Shown: positions 1 to 12,400, numbered from the stretch's first letter. The stretch: DNA of 64,000 nucleotides from Methylomonas albis (GCF_014850955.1 NZ_JACXSS010000001.1:4278001-4342000), one strand, 5' to 3'. Numbers and translations: made by a program. Notes: generated by a model not told the origin, from the sequence alone.

Positions 1-529
1 TGATTCGCCAATAGTAATTGCCGTCTTTCAGCAACAGGTTTTGTAATAAAAACTGCCGGTAGGCCAAATCCGGGACCGCCTCGGCTAGCGCCTCTTCCGC
101 TTGCTTCCGATTGCCAATGCTGTCCACCGGCAAACGACTAAGGGCGTCGACCAAATCATCAAAGCTATGCTGATAGCTTACCGGGGCAATGTCGGCAACG
201 ATCAAACCGGCGACCCGCTCCGGATAATGTAAAGCAAACCACATCACCGCCTTACCGCCCATGCTATGTCCGAGCAGGTTCGCCTTGGCGATACCATGGC
301 TGTCCATAAAAGCCAACAGATCAGCGGCCATACTGGGATAATCCAACACCTCGGCATGCGGCGAACTGCCGTGATTGCGCATATCCAGCACATAAACGTG
401 CTGCTGTGCGGATAGACGCTTGGCTACCGAACGCCAGTTACGCGAGGCGGCCAAAAAACCATGCACAATCAGTAACGGCGTGTCGCCGGGTGCGCCAAAA
501 CTATCGTAAGCCAGTTCGATGGTAGTCAT
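1..529 (-). CDS. alpha/beta hydrolase (esterase YbfF-like), 3' end cut by window edge
   Basis: Reading the minus strand from ATG at 529 gives about 176 residues before the window edge. The start reads MTTIELAYDSFG. The fold markers are an oxyanion-loop HGF near residue 24, an RNHG segment near residue 52, and the nucleophile elbow GHSMGG near residue 88. This is the layout of the YbfF-like esterase branch of the alpha/beta hydrolase superfamily. The acid and His of the triad would lie in the missing C-terminal part. The start lies 11 bp downstream of the stop of the DUF445 gene, so the two are probably co-transcribed. The likely role is a small cytosolic carboxylesterase or thioesterase with unknown substrate. 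Nothing links it to the biosynthetic locus; it looks like ordinary chromosomal flank. Confidence 0.85.
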   Translation of the reverse strand, partial: MTTIELAYDSFGAPGDTPLLIVHGFLAASRNWRSVAKRLSAQQHVYVLDMRNHGSSPHAEVLDYPSMAADLLAFMDSHGIAKANLLGHSMGGKAVMWFALHYPERVAGLIVADIAPVSYQHSFDDLVDALSRLPVDSIGNRKQAEEALAEAVPDLAYRQFLLQNLLLKDGNYYWRI

Positions 530-540
530 AGTCACGCCGC

Positions 541-1263
541 TCAGGCAAAACCGAATACAGCGCCCAAGATTCCACCAAATACGCCGCCCCACACCACCAG
601 CCAACCCAAATGTTGCTTGATGATGGATTGCACCATTTCCTTGACCAACTGCGGCGTCAGCTCATTCAGGCGTTTATCGATCACCATTTCTATTTTGCCG
701 GTCAAATCCTCACCAATCTTGTGAGCGTTCAAGCCCTGATGCAAAGCCTGTTTAAATCGCTCTGACTCCACCATTTCCAGCAGAGTGTGCTGCATTTTTT
801 CGGTAAAAGGTTGTTTTAACGGCAATAACGCTTCCTCGCCCCCCATCATCAACAACATGCCACCGAACGAAGAAGCCATAATCGAGGATACCAAGCCTTC
901 GTAAACCTTGTCGTAATCGACTGCGTTTAACAAAGGGTGCAAATTCAACACCTTTCCGCCCTGCTGCTCTTCTCTTTCGATGAACTGTTCGATATTTTCC
1001 ACCGTGAAAAATTGCTGCATCATCAGGGCCTTGATCGATGCTTTAAACTCTTCGAAACGTGCCGGGATAATCCCTGAGCCATATAAGAACGGCACTTTTT
1101 CGAACAGCATATGAATGGCCAACCAGTTAGTAATTGCACCGGAAAAGGCAAAAAAGCCAATCGCTTTCAAGGTTTCCGGATAAAACGGGCTGGCGTAGCC
1201 GGCAGCGATAATCAGCAAAGCGATAAAGTTGGTTAAGAAGCTTTGGTTTAATAGTTTTTTCAT
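541..1263 (-). CDS. DUF445-family membrane protein
   Basis: A 240-residue protein starts MKKLLNQSFLTN. An open frame extends 36 codons further upstream, but those residues do not look like the family, and the ATG at 1263 is followed at once by the first hydrophobic segment, so I chose it. Hydrophobic stretches lie at about residues 9-25 and 35-55, and a glycine-rich one at the extreme C-terminus (VVWGGVFGGILGAVFG). The N-terminal motif FSGAITNWLAIHMLFEKVP followed by GSGIIPARFEEFK is characteristic of DUF445 (YheB-like) proteins. The middle is soluble and helical. The family's function is not established. It precedes the hydrolase gene by 11 bp and is probably in the same transcript. I see no relation to the biosynthetic cluster. 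Confidence 0.85.
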   Translation of the reverse strand: MKKLLNQSFLTNFIALLIIAAGYASPFYPETLKAIGFFAFSGAITNWLAIHMLFEKVPFLYGSGIIPARFEEFKASIKALMMQQFFTVENIEQFIEREEQQGGKVLNLHPLLNAVDYDKVYEGLVSSIMASSFGGMLLMMGGEEALLPLKQPFTEKMQHTLLEMVESERFKQALHQGLNAHKIGEDLTGKIEMVIDKRLNELTPQLVKEMVQSIIKQHLGWLVVWGGVFGGILGAVFGFA

Positions 1264-1406
1264 TATTTTGTTCAGTGACTGGATTAATCTTACTTTACCA
1301 GATTGGCATGGATAAGACAGGCACGGAGCTTTGTCGAGCGACACTCCGATAAAAAAACATACCATTGACACGAGTCAATCTAGTCGACATCGCCCCCTGT
1401 CCGCTG

Positions 1407-1444
<38 letters not shown>

Positions 1445-1584
1445 TTAAATTGTGTATTCGCCTTAGGCAACGCTCCAGGCAATTTAGCAATAACCTTCAG
1501 GACAATTCTCCGGATGGCTCGCCGAGTCCGAGCACATTTTCGCCAAATTGCGGAAATTTATCGAGATGCCAGAGGCCGGAGCTA

Positions 1585-1877
1585 GAACTAATCTTAGATA
1601 CTGGCCGCGCATCATCCCGCAGCGCATTTGGCAATGCATTACAGGGAATTCCTATAAGCGCTACAACTAGTTACAGCGGCATTGCCCGCATAAGCCTCAC
1701 CGAATTCGGCCGAGCACCAGAGAGCGCATACGCAGCCAATCCTTTAGCCATAGCAATACCTTGTCATCGGGCATTAAGAATTGATGGGGATTTATCAGGC
1801 TATCGTTAGGGCTGGAACACAAAGCGGCGCTACAGGAAATACAGCATAAAATGCAAATGCCAGAAATAAAACTATAA
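1585..1877 (+). pseudogene. decayed O6-methylguanine-DNA methyltransferase (Ogt/Ada C-terminal domain) remnant
   Basis: The frame contains IPCHR at 1756-1770, the alkyl-acceptor Cys motif of Ogt/Ada methyltransferases. It is preceded by AANPLAIA and followed by a GDLSGYR segment, which matches the family order. The Trp that normally follows GYR is replaced by a TAG at 1807. From 1809 the neighbouring frame continues with GLEHKAALQE, the expected C-terminal sequence, and ends at TAA 1875-1877. Upstream, RIWQ (1623-1634) and ALQGIP (1636-1653) lie in different frames. At least two single-base indels (near 1635 and 1807) therefore disrupt it. The family is a suicide repair enzyme that takes alkyl groups off O6-alkylguanine. 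No intact N-terminus is visible, so this is a non-functional remnant. Confidence 0.75.
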
Positions 1878-2031
1878 CTTTTAATCCGAAACCTAATGGT
1901 TTGCGTAGATAAGGTCGCAACGACAATTGAGACTATCGACCGAAAGGACGAAATTTTGACCGCCTAGCTATGCGGCCCGAAAGTTAGCACTGTCGTGACA
2001 ACCGGCAAAATAACTAAACGTCTGATTTTAA

Positions 2032-2077
2032 TGGGGTGAACGATGGGGCTCGAACCCACGACAACCGGAATCACAAT
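2032..2077 (-). other. 3' fragment of a tRNA-His gene (candidate att site of an integrated element)
   Basis: On the minus strand, 2077 to 2032 reads the anticodon loop TTGTGAT (anticodon GTG, His), the 3' side of the anticodon stem, a variable loop, a good T-arm (GTGGG, loop TTCGAGC, CCCAT) and the 3' acceptor strand CGTTCAC. It ends with discriminator C and CCA. The C73 discriminator is specific to tRNA-His. The 5' side does not match: at 2078-2119 neither a complementary acceptor strand nor the 5' anticodon stem is found, although GTTGGTA in this stretch resembles a D-loop. It is therefore a partial gene. A tRNA 3' end without its 5' half is the usual footprint of site-specific integration; simple decay of a tRNA copy is the alternative. 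Confidence 0.65.
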
Positions 2078-3404
2078 TAGGCCTGCCTTGTATATTTACC
2101 AACAATTTAACCAGGCGCCCTGTCAGTATTTGTCGAAATTATGCCTTTGATTTCCAAGAAGTTTCATTTTATTTGTCATCAGAATTTTGAGGCTAAATCA
2201 AGCCCTTGACGGGCACCAAAATTAACCAAATCAGAAGTTTTGATCGGTCGCGCAGCATTTTCATATGGTGTTTCCTTTGATGATTGATCAAGGATCTTTG
2301 GTAAACAGCACAAAGGAGCCGGCAGTATAGGCTGCTATAAATGAATTCTCAGTCAGGTTCAGCCAAAATTTCCCGAACCGTCTCTAACGTCATCATCAAA
2401 GTCATAGCTTGCAAAGGTGACTCCACAAATCCACTCGAGTTAGTTTTATCTCATTTTACGAAGGCGTATCTCCTTGTTACGAATTGGCGAATCTATTGCC
2501 CTACGTCTGGAAGTATAAGCTTGCTGACTCTGAATGATTTCGAATTTTCTTTGGTTTCTATCAGACTATCCTCAAGTCTAGACATTCAGCCGCAAGGCCG
2601 GCGGTTTTTTCATGGCCGTGAATCGTCAGCATTGCAAAACACTCGCCAAGTCGATGGCACTGCGCAGCCCAATGGCCGATGATTGGACTCAGTGCCGTAA
2701 CACACACTAGAATTGATGCTATTGAGAGAACCTAAAAACACCTGCCCTATTCAAACATCAGCATCTCTGCTAGTCTAGTCGGCAGACTACAGGGCTATTG
2801 ATGCCATGATTCGAGCAGGAGGAGACTCTTTTTAAGCGGACTTCCATCCCCAATAATTACGAGAGGACAGACCAATGCCGGACATTTGCCAATTTTGCCG
2901 GCGCCAGGCCCCTTTTGACCTGCATATCCTGGTTTCTTCCAGTAAAGATCCTGTAGTCGGCGTGTCATCGCGTCTTCCCCATGCAGCCCGTATACTAATT
3001 CGCCCATAACAAGTCGAGTATTGCCACCATGTATAACTGGAATGACTTTACCACCGATTTCAACAAGCCCAGACCCTACCGACTCCCGAGCAAAAGCCCT
3101 TTCGATATGCTCGATTCTCCACGGAATTTTGTTTCCGTGCACAGCATTGCCCAAGCTTTGCGGCTAGCTGCGCCGCTCGACATCTGTGGTCCGCTTCAAG
3201 TTGCCTCCCTGTTCGGAAGGCCTTGGCCGCGCACACCAGCCGTGAATTTTCGACCATATCCAACTCAAGTAGTCGCCACACCTTACCGCAGCCCGATTAA
3301 CAAAATGCTTCACAAAAATTCGCGCCATAGCCTGCCGAGCGACTTTTGCCGGAATGGTGCCTTCGACTATGTAGAACAATAACGAATACAGACACGGACT
3401 CGCC
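2078..3404. other. 1.3-kb region without a recognisable intact gene
   Basis: This stretch separates the tRNA-His fragment from the first synthetase gene. The first part (2100-2350) is AT-richer than the rest of the window. Short open frames exist on both strands, but none has a family signature. On the minus strand one frame runs from about 3390 down to 2795 with a single TAG near 3162. Its lower part contains a plausible-looking IPWRIEHIERAFAR stretch and could be a decayed gene that I cannot name. No clear promoter or Shine-Dalgarno sequence is seen just before the 3405 start. No integrase or transposase is recognised. Confidence 0.4.
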
Positions 3405-6400
3405 ATGGTAACGGCACTATTGAACGATCCAGCAATCGAGGAATACATGGTCCTCGAACGGAAAACGCAACAAGGCAAATTAGAGCGTGTCGCCTACATC
3501 GTGACAACGGAAGCCGACAACTTCGAACAGCTACAACTCCGACTGCACGCACAGGCCGAAGGCCAAATCGCTACATTCGTAGCCGTGGCCTATCTCCCCC
3601 TCAACGACGACGGCACAGTAGACGAAACCGCGTTGGCACGGGTACCGGTTTTGTCGGCAGAATTTACCGAGAACGTCACTAAGCGTATCGCCGCATTACC
3701 CGACATCGAACGGGCTGCCTGTATTTCGGGGTACTGGCCGGATAAGCCTCGGCATATCCACGTCGGCAAGTTGCTGAAAAACGCCGTGCCAGGCGCCGCG
3801 CATCAGTCTCAAGCAAAGACCCCGCTCCAAGCAACCCTGAGCGATGCGCCCGCCGCCATCAGTCACGGACAACCCTTACCGCAACGCGACGGTGCGGCCC
3901 AAGTTCTGCAGCAGGTTTTATTTGCAGCCCAAACCGACACGCCCATTATCTATATCGACCATGACGGCAGCGAACGCATTGAAAGCTACGGCTCACTGCT
4001 AACGGAAGCCTGCCGAATACTCCACGGCTTACGACGCACCGACCTAAAACCCGGCGATAAAGTCGTTTTCCAGCTTGAACGCAACGACGATATCCTGCCC
4101 GCCTTCTGGGGCTGTTTACTGGGCGGTTTTGAGCCTGTTATCGTTCCGGTGCCCGTGAGTTACGATATTGAAAGCCGAGCCCTGGAGCAGCTCCAGCAGG
4201 TCTGGAGCCTGTTCGACCAACCGCTAATCTTCACCAACCATGCCCACGGCGCGTCTATTCGGTCATCGTCGCAGACGACAAGTTTCGCCGATGCCAACTG
4301 GGTTGCCATCGAAGCGCTACGCGACAATCCGGCGGATATGCAAATCCACACAGCCGCGCCCGACGATGTGGCCTTCTACACGCTGTCGTCCGGCAGCACC
4401 GGCATACCCAAAGCCGTCGCGCTAACGCACCGCAACCTGCTGGCACGCGCACGCGGCACCAATATGCTGTGCCGGCATTCAGCCGACGACGTCATTTTAA
4501 ACTGGTTGCCGTTCGACCATATCGGCAGCATTTCCGAGTGGCATCTACGCTACCTCGATCTCGGCTGCCAACTGGTCTACGCCCCTAAAGATTATGTCCT
4601 GGCGCAGCCATTACGCTGGCTTGAGCTCATTCACAGGTATCGCGCCCGCCACAGCTGGGCGCCCAATTTTGCCTACGCATTGGTGACAAATACCCTCAAC
4701 AACGAACCGCAACGGGACTGGGACTTATCCTGTGTTAAATCGCTACTGACCGCCGGCGAATCCATCACACGCACGACCACCCGAGATTTTTTGGCAAAAC
4801 TGGCTAACTACGGCCTACAACCGTCAACGCTAGTGGCCGCTTTCGGCATGTCGGAAGTCTGCTCGGGCGTGAACTACCATCAGCCGGCAGCCGGCCAATC
4901 CCTTGGTTTTCACCATCTCGACCGAAACTCCCTCAGCGGCGCGGTTCGCCGGGTCGAAGTGGACGACGAACGTTGCGTTTCCTTCGCCAGCCTCGGCCCA
5001 GTCATCCCCGGCGTTTCGATGCGCATCGTCGATGACCAACAGCGTGTGCTGCCGGAAGAAACCATCGGTCGATTTCAACTTAAAGGCGAAGTGCTCACAC
5101 CCGGCTATTACCTCAATCCCGAGGCAAACAAGGTGTTTGGGGCCGACGGTTGGTTCGATACCGGCGACTCCGGCTTTATTTCCGGCGGCGAACTGGTTCT
5201 CACCGGACGTGTCGGCGCCGGCATCATCATCAACGGCGCGAATTTCTATAATAACGAGATCGAGGCGGCCGTTGAACAAATCCCCGGAATCGCCGCATCG
5301 TTTACCGCAGCTTGCGCGGTCCGGCCACAAGGCTGTGACGAACTGAAATTGGCAATTTTCTTCCATGCCGACTACGAAAATAACGATGCCGTCCTGCTCA
5401 AATTATTAAAAACCATCCAGTCGCGACTGATCAAGCGCTTGGGTATCAAAGCGGATTACCTGATTCCGCTCGATTGCAGTGCGATACCCAAAACCGGTAT
5501 CGGCAAGATCCAGCATAAAAAACTCATTAGCCAATTCCAACAAGGTGATTTTCAGGCCATCCTCGAGCATCTGGATGTATTGACGGCAAACGAACACACC
5601 CTGCCGGACCGTTTCCATAAAAAGATTTGGCGACGCAAGCAACAAACGCCGATGAACCGCACAGACAGCGGTGCCAGCCTTATTTTTCTCGACAGGCTTG
5701 AACTGGGTTTACGGGTTGCTTCCGAATTAGCTACAGCAGGCATTCAATGCATAGTCGTCAAATCCGGCGAATCTTACGCTCAACTCGGCGCGCTGGAATT
5801 CTCGATCCGTCCGAATGATCCGCAACACTATCGGCGATTACTGGAATGGATTAGGACATCGGATATCCGACTCGGCCCCATTCTGAACCTGTTCGATTAT
5901 GCCTCCGAACCCGCCGAAGCCGGCAATCTATTAGCTCTGGCCCAGGCTCTGTCGGCACTCGGCACCGTCGGACCGCTACGGCTGCTGACGGTTTCCTGCG
6001 ATACGCACGACGCTATTGGCTATGCGAATGCCGCGCGTTCAGAACTGCTGCATCGCATCGAACAAGCGTTCCCCGCCCTGCGCTGCCTGCAACTGGATTG
6101 CCCAACGGATAACCCGCCGACCTATGCGCCGGCTATCGTCAAAGAGTTGCTGGGAACCGCCATCGACAGCGAAATCGCCTATCGCGGGCCACATCGTTGG
6201 GTCATGGGCCTACAGCCAATCGATATGGCTACTGCCAGCCAAGCGTTCCCTATCGGCTTGCCTTTCCGGCGTCAAGCCGTCTATATCATTGACAACGGCC
6301 TGGAAGGAATCGGACCGCAATTGGCGGAATATCTGCTCAACCGCTACCACGCCCGTCTGCTGCTGCTGGGAAAGACGCCGTTGCTAACGCAATCAGGACT

Positions 6401-9400
6401 GACAGACAAAGACGCCGACCGCCTTGCCTACTACCAACGACTACGGCAATTGTCCGGCGAATGCATTTATCTAGCCATTGCCGATTTGGATCAGGCCGCA
6501 TTCCAGCAGACTGTTAGCGCCGCGCTCTCCACTTGGGGTGATCAGTTGGACGGGATCATTCGCCTTGCACACACTTTAGCTGACGGTTCGCTGCTGGAGC
6601 TCCCCCCGGAAGCTCTGCAAACCCGGCTGAGCGCTGAATTAATCGGCACGAGCGCTCTCCATCGCATTCTTGAGCAATACCGAGGCAAACTTTTTGTCAC
6701 CCTGTCGTCGACAGACGGCTGTTTCAACCCCGCCAACCAAAATTTGCCCACCGAATTCGACTCGCGGCCAACGATGACAAACAGTCCGCGTGTTTGCCAT
6801 ATCGGCCTGAGCGACTGGGACCTACTCAACATAGCGAGCTCGCCGAACGAGCAATCAACCGCGACCAGCCTAATGCGCGGCAACCTCAATGCCATCCTGG
6901 TTGCACTGCAACTCAACGAAACCCAGATACTCATCGGTCTGGATAACGCCAGCCCGGCTGTTCGCGCAAAAACCCACAGCGGCCCGCCGCAATTGGCTAA
7001 AACCAAAATTTATTTCACCGCGCGCCGCTTGATGGCGCCGTCGGGCTTAAACCCGGAACCGCTGACAGACCGCTACGGAACGCCAATCCCCTGCGACTAT
7101 ATTCAATTACACGAACCGGAAAGCGCCGGCGCACAGCAGCTTGAATTGTGGCCGTCGGTAGCCGAATATTTCGTCTACGACGACCTCATTTATTACGCAC
7201 TGGCCAACGACGAACGTCGAAACCAAAGTTACCGCATCGCGCTACAACGCACGGTTCCCGGCAAAATAGTCCTCGACATCGGCACCGGTAAAGAGGCGAT
7301 CCTGGCCAGGTTGGCGCTGGAAGCGGGAGCGCGCAAAGTCTACGCCATCGAAATGGGCGACGAAGCATACGCGCAAGCGGTGGCCCACATTCAACAGCTG
7401 GGCTTGGAAGACAAAATCACCATCGTCCACGGCGATGCAACCCAAGTCGACCTACCGGAACTGGCCGATATCTGCGTGTCTGAAATCGTCGGCCCGATCG
7501 GCGGCTGTGAAGGTGCGGCTGCGCTGATCAACAACGCGCATCGTTTCCTGCGCCCAGGTGGCATTATGATTCCCGGCCGCAGCATTACCAAAATCGCCGC
7601 CGCGCGTTTTCCCGATGCTTTGCTGCCGCATCCGGGGTTTTATCAAGTCCCCAGCCGCTATACCGGCAAAATTTTTGACGAGGTGGGCTACCCTTTCGAC
7701 CTGCGGCTGTGCATTAAAAACTTTCCTCGCGGCAACCTGTTGTCCAACGCGGACATCTTCGAAGACCTGGACTTCAACCGCATCACGCCGTTAGAGGAAC
7801 AGCATGACATCGAATTAATCATCGATCAGGCGTCGCGCCTCGACGGCTTTTTGGTGTGGCTAAACCTTCACACTATAGAAGGCGAAGTCATCGACATTAT
7901 TGAGCACGAATACAGTTGGCTACCGGTCTATCTACCGTTATTCCATCCAGGCATCGAGACCAGACCCGGCGACCGCATCGTCGCAACAATAACCCGTAGT
8001 CTATGCGACAACGGCCTTAATCCCGACTTCGTGGTCAGCGGTCAATTCCTGTGCGGCAACGGCGAAAGCATTCCCTTCACCTGTACCTCTTACCATAACA
8101 AACAGCAGTACCGGCAGCACCCTTTCTATGCCGCGCTGTTTGCCGAAGACCCGCTGGGACGCCGTCCCGGCTGCCGTCCCGGCAATCTCTTACAGTACCT
8201 GCCGGAAATGCCGCTGACCGCAGCCGGTGAAATCGACCGCGACCGGCTGGCAAAACTAGCTCAGGGCAGCCGCCCGGAATCGGCCCAACAACTGCCCCCA
8301 GGCTCGGATATCGAAATCCGGATCGCAAAAATCTGGCAGGACCTGCTGGAAATCCCGCAAGTCGGCCTCAACGACAATTTCTTTGAATTAGGCGGTCACT
8401 CGTTGCTACTGGTGCAGGCACATGCTCGCTTGGTGGAAATCTTCGGCCCACAACTGACTTTGGTCGATTTATTCAAATATCCGACCATCGGCGCGCTGGT
8501 AGAACTACTGGCCGATGAAGGACTCAGGGAAACGCCTTCCCAAAGAGGTCAGGAACGCGCGGAAGCGCGCAGCGGCTACAAAGCCGGTCACGGCAGCAGC
8601 GAGATTGCCGTCATTGGCATGTCCTGCCGCTTTCCCGGCGCCGACGATTTGGATAGCTTTTGGCACAATCTGGCCGAAGGCGTCGAATCGATCAGCTTCT
8701 TCGACGAACTTGAAATTACCGGCACCGGCATCAAACCCTCGGTTGTGCATCATCCCGACTATGTCAAGGCCAGTCCGCTGTTAGCCAACGTGGAAAATTT
8801 CGACGCCGGCTTCTTCGGCTACACTGCCCGCGATGCTGAATTGATGGATCCGCAACACCGCTTATTTCTGGAATGCGCGTGGGAAGCTTTCGAGACCGCC
8901 GGCTACGATCCTATCGCTTACGAAGGTGTTGCCGGTGTTTATGCCGGCGCAAGCATGAATACCTATTTGCTCAACAACCTCTACCCCAACCGCGACACCC
9001 TTGACATCCAGGACGATTTGGAAGTCGCCACGCTGGATTCCATGGGCGGGTTCCTGCTGATGGTGGCTAGCGACAAGGACTATTTGACCACGCGGGTTTC
9101 GTACAAACTCAACCTCACAGGTCCCAGCGTTAACGTGCAGACGGCTTGTTCCACCGGCTTGGTGACTATCCATATGGCCTGCCAATCGCTACTGAATGGC
9201 GAAGCCGACCTGTTTCTCGCCGGTGGCGCGGCGGTGCAAGTGCCGCAACAATCCGGCCATTTGTTTCAAACCGGCATGATCGTTTCTCCCGACGGCCACT
9301 GCCGCTCGTTCGATGCACAAGCCAAAGGCACGGTGTTCGGCAGTGGCGTCGGCGCCGTGCTGCTAAAGAGGATGGACGATGCCCTCCGCGACCGCGACCA

Positions 9401-12400
9401 TATTTACGCCGTGGTCAAAGGTTCCGCCGTCAATAACGACGGCGGCGTGAAAGTCGGCTATATGGCGCCCAGCAGTGAGGGACAGGCCGCAGTCGCGGCG
9501 GAAGCCATCGCCATGTCCGGCGTCACGGCGGACAGCATCGGCTTCGTCGAAGCGCACGGTACCGGCACGGAAATGGGCGACCCCATCGAAGTCAACGCGC
9601 TGACCCAGGCGTTCCGCGCCCACACCGAAGCCAAGGGCTTTTGCGCACTCGGTTCGGTTAAAACCAATGTCGGCCATTTGCAAATCACTTCGGGAACGGT
9701 AGGTTTCATCAAGACGGTACTGGCACTGCAACACAAACTAATCCCGCCCACCCTGCACTTCAACAAAGCCAATCCGGCGATTGATTTCGACAATAGCCCG
9801 TTTTACATTAACACCCGCCCGACCCCTTGGAAAACCGCCGGCACCCCGCTACGCGCAGGGGTGAATTCGCTGGGCATAGGTGGAACCAACGCCCATATCA
9901 TTTTAGAGGAAGCGCCGCCGCCGGCAGCCGTGATCAACGAATTGGAAAGGCCGCGACACTTGCTGATGCTGAGTGCGCGCAGCCAACCGGCCTTGCTAGC
10001 GATGGCCGAACGTTACGCGGCGTTTTTCGCCAATAACCCGCGAGTATGTTTGGCTGACGTCTGTTTTACCGCTAACACCGGTCGCAGGGCGTTTGAACAT
10101 CGCTTGGCGCTGCCAGCCGATGCTGTCGAGCAGTTGCGCGAGGACTTGCAAAACTTCGTCGCCGGGCAGAGTCCTGACCGCGTCATACTGGGACAAACAA
10201 CTCCCCAGGGCCGAGCCAAAATTGCCTTCCTGTTTACCGGCCAAGGCTCCCAATATCCGGACATGGGTCTGCAGTTATACGGCAGTCAGCCGGTGTTTCG
10301 TCAGCAACTCGACCGATGCGCCGAGATTTTGCAGCCCTGGTTGGACCAGCCCTTGTTGGAAATACTCTATCCGGCTGACGACAGCCCGACAGCGCTGGAT
10401 GAAACCGCCTATGCTCAACCGGCCCTATTCGCGCTCGAATATGCCCTGGCTGCACTGTGGAAATCCTGGGGCATAGAGCCCGACTTTGTCATCGGCCACA
10501 GTTTGGGCGAGTATGTCGCGGCCTGTATTGCCGGAGTATTCAGCTTGAACGACGGCCTGAAATTGGTCGCGGAACGTGCCCGCCTGATGCAGGCTTTGCC
10601 TAAAGACGGCGAAATGTGGGTGGTCTTCGCCGCCGAAGCGCATCTACGCCCGTTGTTAGCCGCCTACCCGAACGATGTGGCTATCGCCGCTGTAAATGGC
10701 CCCGAGAGTGTCGTCATTTCAGGCAAAAAATCAGCCCTCTCCGAGATTGTCGCCCGCTTGGAGCACGACGGCTATAACACCCAGCCGATCAACACCTCGC
10801 ACGCCTTCCATTCGCCATTGATGCAGCCAATGTTGGCCGATTTTGCCCGTATCGCCGCAGGTATCAGCTATACCGCACCGCAAATTCCGTTGGTTTCCAA
10901 CCTCACCGGCACCCTGGCCTCCGACGAAATCGCCACGCCCGAATACTGGCGCCGCCATATTCGCCAGCCGGTAAAATTCATGGCCGGCGTGCAGAGCCTA
11001 AGCCAACACGGCTGCGAAATCTTTATCGAGATCGGTCCGAAACCGACTCTGTTAGGCATGGGCGCGCGCTGCCTTGGTTCTGACCACGCACTCTGGCTAC
11101 CCAGTTTGCGGCCAGGGGAAACCGCTTGGCAGACGCTGCTTAACAGTCTGGGCCAATTATCCGTTTGCGGCCCGGTAGACTGGAAAGGCTTCGACCAGGC
11201 TTATCAACGCCGACGCTTGCCGCTACCGACTTACCCATTTCAGCGCCGCCGCCACTGGCTGGATCGGCCCGCCGCCCTGACAACGGCCGTTCGCAGCAAC
11301 GACTCCAGCCAGCCATTGCTCGGTCATAAATTGCAGTTACCGACCGTGCAAGCGACAATCTACGAAAATCGCTTCAGCGCGGAAACCCTGCCCTTTTTAC
11401 TGGATCACCGAGTTTACGATGAAATCGTGGTATCCGGAGCCTGCCATGTCGCCATGATGCTGAACGCCGCCACGGAAAGCTTCGGCAACAGTGCCTATGT
11501 GCTGAAAGATGTCTTTTTCCCGGAACCGCTGATTATTCCCGGCGGACAAACCCGTAGCGTGCAGGTGATAGTAACGCCGACCACAGACAGCAACGCCACG
11601 CTGCAACTGATCAGCTTTGCCGCCACCGCCGCAGCGGAACAAGCCAGCGTCGCCACCCACGCGGAAGGCACGTTTGCCCCAGCCGTTGCTCACTCGCCCG
11701 GCAAATCTTTTCCAAGCCTTTGGGAGCGTTGCGGCGAATCCCTCTCAACCGAGGTCTTTTACCAAGCCCAAGCTGATCGTCATATCCATCTGGGACCGAG
11801 CTATCGCTGGCTGGAATCCATCAAACTCGGGAATCGGGAAAGCATCTGCCGGCTGCGTAAACCGCAATCGCTGGGAGGCCTGGATCCTAAACAACTGCAT
11901 CCGGGATTATTGGATGCTTGCTTCGGTTTGCTACTGGCCACCGGCATCCTGGCGGAAGACGAAACTTGGTTACCGTTCGCTATTGAGGAAATACGCGTCT
12001 TCCGGACGCCGGACGATAGCCCGCTATGGGGACATTTGGTGTTGCGCGCCGCCGATGCCGCGAAACGGGTGATTGCCGACGCCGCACTGTGCGACGCCTC
12101 GGGACAGGTGTTGATCGAATTCATCGGTCTGGAAGCGCGAGCCGCCAATCTCAAGGCCATCCAGCGCTACTTGCCGAGCCGGGCCGATAGGCTGTTGTAC
12201 CGCAGCGCTTGGCTGCCGTTAGCAGCCAGCCAGCCAGCGGTCGACATAGCGGGACAATGGTTAATTTTTGCGGATCGTCGGGAAACCGCCCGGAAATTGG
12301 CGCAACAGCTGACTGATCGCGGCGACCGTTGCGTACTGGTGACGCCGGGTTCGGTCTATGGCATGGTCGGGCCAAACCATTATTGCGTCAACCCTGAACA

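Noticed and set aside
541..1371. Longer 276-residue version of the DUF445 protein
   Set aside because: The first 36 residues do not resemble the family, and the ATG at 1263 directly precedes the first membrane helix.
2032..2119. Complete tRNA-His gene
   Set aside because: Acceptor and anticodon stems cannot be closed: the 5' sequence does not pair with the 3' half, and the spacing from the D-loop-like GTTGGTA to the anticodon loop is about 10 nt too long.
2341..2682. 113-codon plus-strand frame in the gap after the tRNA fragment
   Set aside because: Low-information composition rich in Ser and Leu, no motif, no RBS.
3029..3382. 117-codon plus-strand frame just before the first synthetase
   Set aside because: No family signature, no RBS, and it competes with a minus-strand frame; not enough to call a gene.
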